DNA of 64,000 nt, from assembly GCF_004001065.1 (NCBI RefSeq), contig NZ_BIML01000004.1, positions 248,001 to 312,000 of the forward strand. Reading direction: 5' to 3'. A model generated the notes under the pieces. It ran no database searches. It worked only from the letters and a program-made list of their open reading frames with translations, and had not been told where the DNA came from. Every line of letters starts with the position of its first letter. The first letter of the stretch is position 1. Source of the DNA: Paenibacillus xylaniclasticus. GTDB taxonomy: Bacteria > Bacillota > Bacilli > Paenibacillales > Paenibacillaceae. Positions 62,571 to 64,000 of the stretch are shown here, one piece after another. The position numbers were made by a program, and so were the translations under genes.

Positions 62571-63866
62571 TTACATATAAAGTACGTAAAGCCATGCGTA
62601 AAGTCCACACAGCGTAATGAACAACACGGGAACGGTAAGAATAATGCCAGTCTTCATATATGCTCGCCAAGAAATCGTAACGCCTTTGCGGTGCAGCACG
62701 TGAAGCCATATTAATGTGGCAAGTGATCCGATCGGCGTCATTTTAGGCCCGAGATCGGAGCCGATTACATTCGCATAGACGAGCGCCTCGGCGATGGCGC
62801 CAGACGTTTCGGTGTCGGCAATGGCAAGCGCATCGATCATTACAGTCGGCAGATTGTTCATGACCGAGGATAGAATTGCAGCAATGAATCCTCCTCCGAC
62901 GGAGGCGGCGAACAACCCATGGTCTGAGAACCATTGAAGTAATTCGGTTAATCGGTCAATGAAGCCTGCATTACGTAAACCGTAGACGACAATGTACATG
63001 CCAATGGAAAAAATGACTATCGACCACGGGGCTTGTCTAACAATTTCGCCGGTCTTTATATGAGGGCTTCGCCTTGCGGCAATAAGCAGTGCCGCCGCTG
63101 CTAATAGAGCGATGACGCATACCGGTATAGCCAGCCACTCACTTGACAAATAAGCGACCATCAGAATCGATAAAATAATCCAGCTCAGCCGGAACAGTCG
63201 AACGTCCTTGATCGCGCTCATCGGGGCAACAAGCTGCTTGTCGTCGTAACGTTTCGGTATTGACCTTCTGTAATACAGCAGGAGTACCAGTAAGCTTGCA
63301 CCAATCGCAATTAGACCTGGAACGATCATTCGCCCTGCATATTCAGCGAAGCCAACGCCGAAGTAATCGGCCGCCACGATGTTGACCAGATTGCTAATAA
63401 TTAACGGTGTCGAAGCGGTATCGGATATAAAGCCGCTCGCCATTACGAAGGGCAGCACCAGCCGTTCATCAAGCCTGAGAGCTCGTACCGTTGCCAGCAC
63501 GATTGGCGTGAGAATTAGCGCTGCGCCGTCGTTCGCAAAGAAGACGGACACGGCGGCCCCGAGCAGTACCATATAGATAAACAAGCGATGACCGCTGCCG
63601 TGTGCGAGCTTTGCCATATGCAGCGCAGACCACTCGAAAAAGCCGATTTCATCTAATACAATGGATATAATAATTATACCGATGAACGTAAATGTCGCAT
63701 TCCATACAATTGATGTGACTTCTACGATATCGTTCCAGCCGACAATACCAAGCAGGACGGCAAGCAGCGCGCCCCCGCTTGCAGACCATCCGATGTTAAG
63801 CTTGCGCGGCTGCCATATGACTAGACTGACGGTTAGAACAAATAGAAGCAGTGCGATAATCCCCAT
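62571..63866 (-). CDS. ArsB-like arsenite/ion transporter
   Basis: 431 aa, about 12 membrane helices, ArsB/NhaD (IT superfamily). ArsB-type landmarks: FFANDGAALILTPIVLA, SGFISDTASTPLIISNLVNI, SVMNNLPTVM and NVIGSDLGPKMTPIGSLATLIWLH. Arsenite efflux is the best guess. No arsR or arsC is adjacent in the visible part; upstream sequence to 64000 has no recognised gene. ATG 63866 behind GGAGAT (reading left). Confidence 0.85.
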   Translation of the reverse strand: MGIIALLLFVLTVSLVIWQPRKLNIGWSASGGALLAVLLGIVGWNDIVEVTSIVWNATFTFIGIIIISIVLDEIGFFEWSALHMAKLAHGSGHRLFIYMVLLGAAVSVFFANDGAALILTPIVLATVRALRLDERLVLPFVMASGFISDTASTPLIISNLVNIVAADYFGVGFAEYAGRMIVPGLIAIGASLLVLLLYYRRSIPKRYDDKQLVAPMSAIKDVRLFRLSWIILSILMVAYLSSEWLAIPVCVIALLAAAALLIAARRSPHIKTGEIVRQAPWSIVIFSIGMYIVVYGLRNAGFIDRLTELLQWFSDHGLFAASVGGGFIAAILSSVMNNLPTVMIDALAIADTETSGAIAEALVYANVIGSDLGPKMTPIGSLATLIWLHVLHRKGVTISWRAYMKTGIILTVPVLFITLCGLYAWLYVLYM

Positions 63867-64000
63867 GTTGTATAAATCTCCGTTCTCTATGAAGCAATTA
63901 ATATAGAATCTGTATGTTAATTATAATGATTTTGAGCAGAACGTAAATCACTACTCGACATCGATGGTGGCGAGAGCCCAATAGTCGATGGTATGATTAA

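Noticed and set aside
1-64000. CRISPR arrays, insertion sequences, prophage or tRNA genes
   Set aside because: No regularly spaced repeats, transposase motifs, integrase or tRNA cloverleaf sequences were noticed on reading.

Overview
The window reads as a chromosomal segment of a spore-forming Gram-positive bacterium of the Paenibacillaceae (Paenibacillus or a close relative). I base this on the gene order ymfH-ymfI-ymfJ-ymfK-rodZ-pgsA-cinA-recA-recX-rny-ymdB-spoVS-(dipeptidase)-korA-korB-miaB-ricA, which is the Bacillus/Paenibacillus recA neighbourhood, on strong AGGAGG-type ribosome sites with frequent TTG and GTG starts, and on a mid-range base composition. No tRNA, rRNA, insertion sequence, prophage or CRISPR array was seen.

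Left third (1-20318): conserved housekeeping and development genes on the + strand. They cover proteolysis (YmfH, entering from outside the window), lipid synthesis (PgsA), DNA repair (CinA, RecA, RecX), RNA turnover (RNase Y), development (YmdB, SpoVS), 2-oxoacid:ferredoxin oxidoreductase (KorAB), PduL, tRNA thiomethylation (MiaB with RicA) and an iron alcohol dehydrogenase. Intrinsic terminators split this run into short units. recA has its own SOS-type promoter, spoVS a sigma-H-like promoter, and korAB a promoter with a Fur-box-like site.

Middle (20336-33003): a BirA-type operator lies between bioY (- strand) and two + strand genes for a biotin ECF transporter. The second of these fuses an ABC ATPase to the EcfT membrane subunit. 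Next come an MFS exporter, a broken DUF4184 gene, an RND efflux pump of the SwrC type, a small HTH regulator with a Cys/His tail, a rhodanese, a copper-type P-ATPase and a secreted copper-amine-oxidase-N-like protein.

Cobalamin block (33176-41863): an adenosylcobalamin riboswitch with a downstream terminator precedes btuF-btuC-btuD-cobT-cobU-cbiB-cobS-cobD-cbiZ. Corrin ring synthesis genes are absent, so this is an uptake, salvage and remodelling operon.

Right part (41969-64000): a mixed set with GluQRS, CorA, a phosphodiester glycosidase, HrpB helicase with a very GC-rich centre, LysE exporter, DUF1294, two HelD-type helicases about 8 kb apart, an oxygenase-only nitric oxide synthase, a Lin0512 protein, a CBS-domain (CNNM/HlyC) protein, UppP, a DUF2975/HTH pair, a secreted TIMP-like protein, a large permease, a GNAT acetyltransferase, an SleB-like cell wall hydrolase and an ArsB-like transporter. 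A self-contained promoter-to-terminator unit at 61502-61668 with no real ORF is a candidate small RNA.
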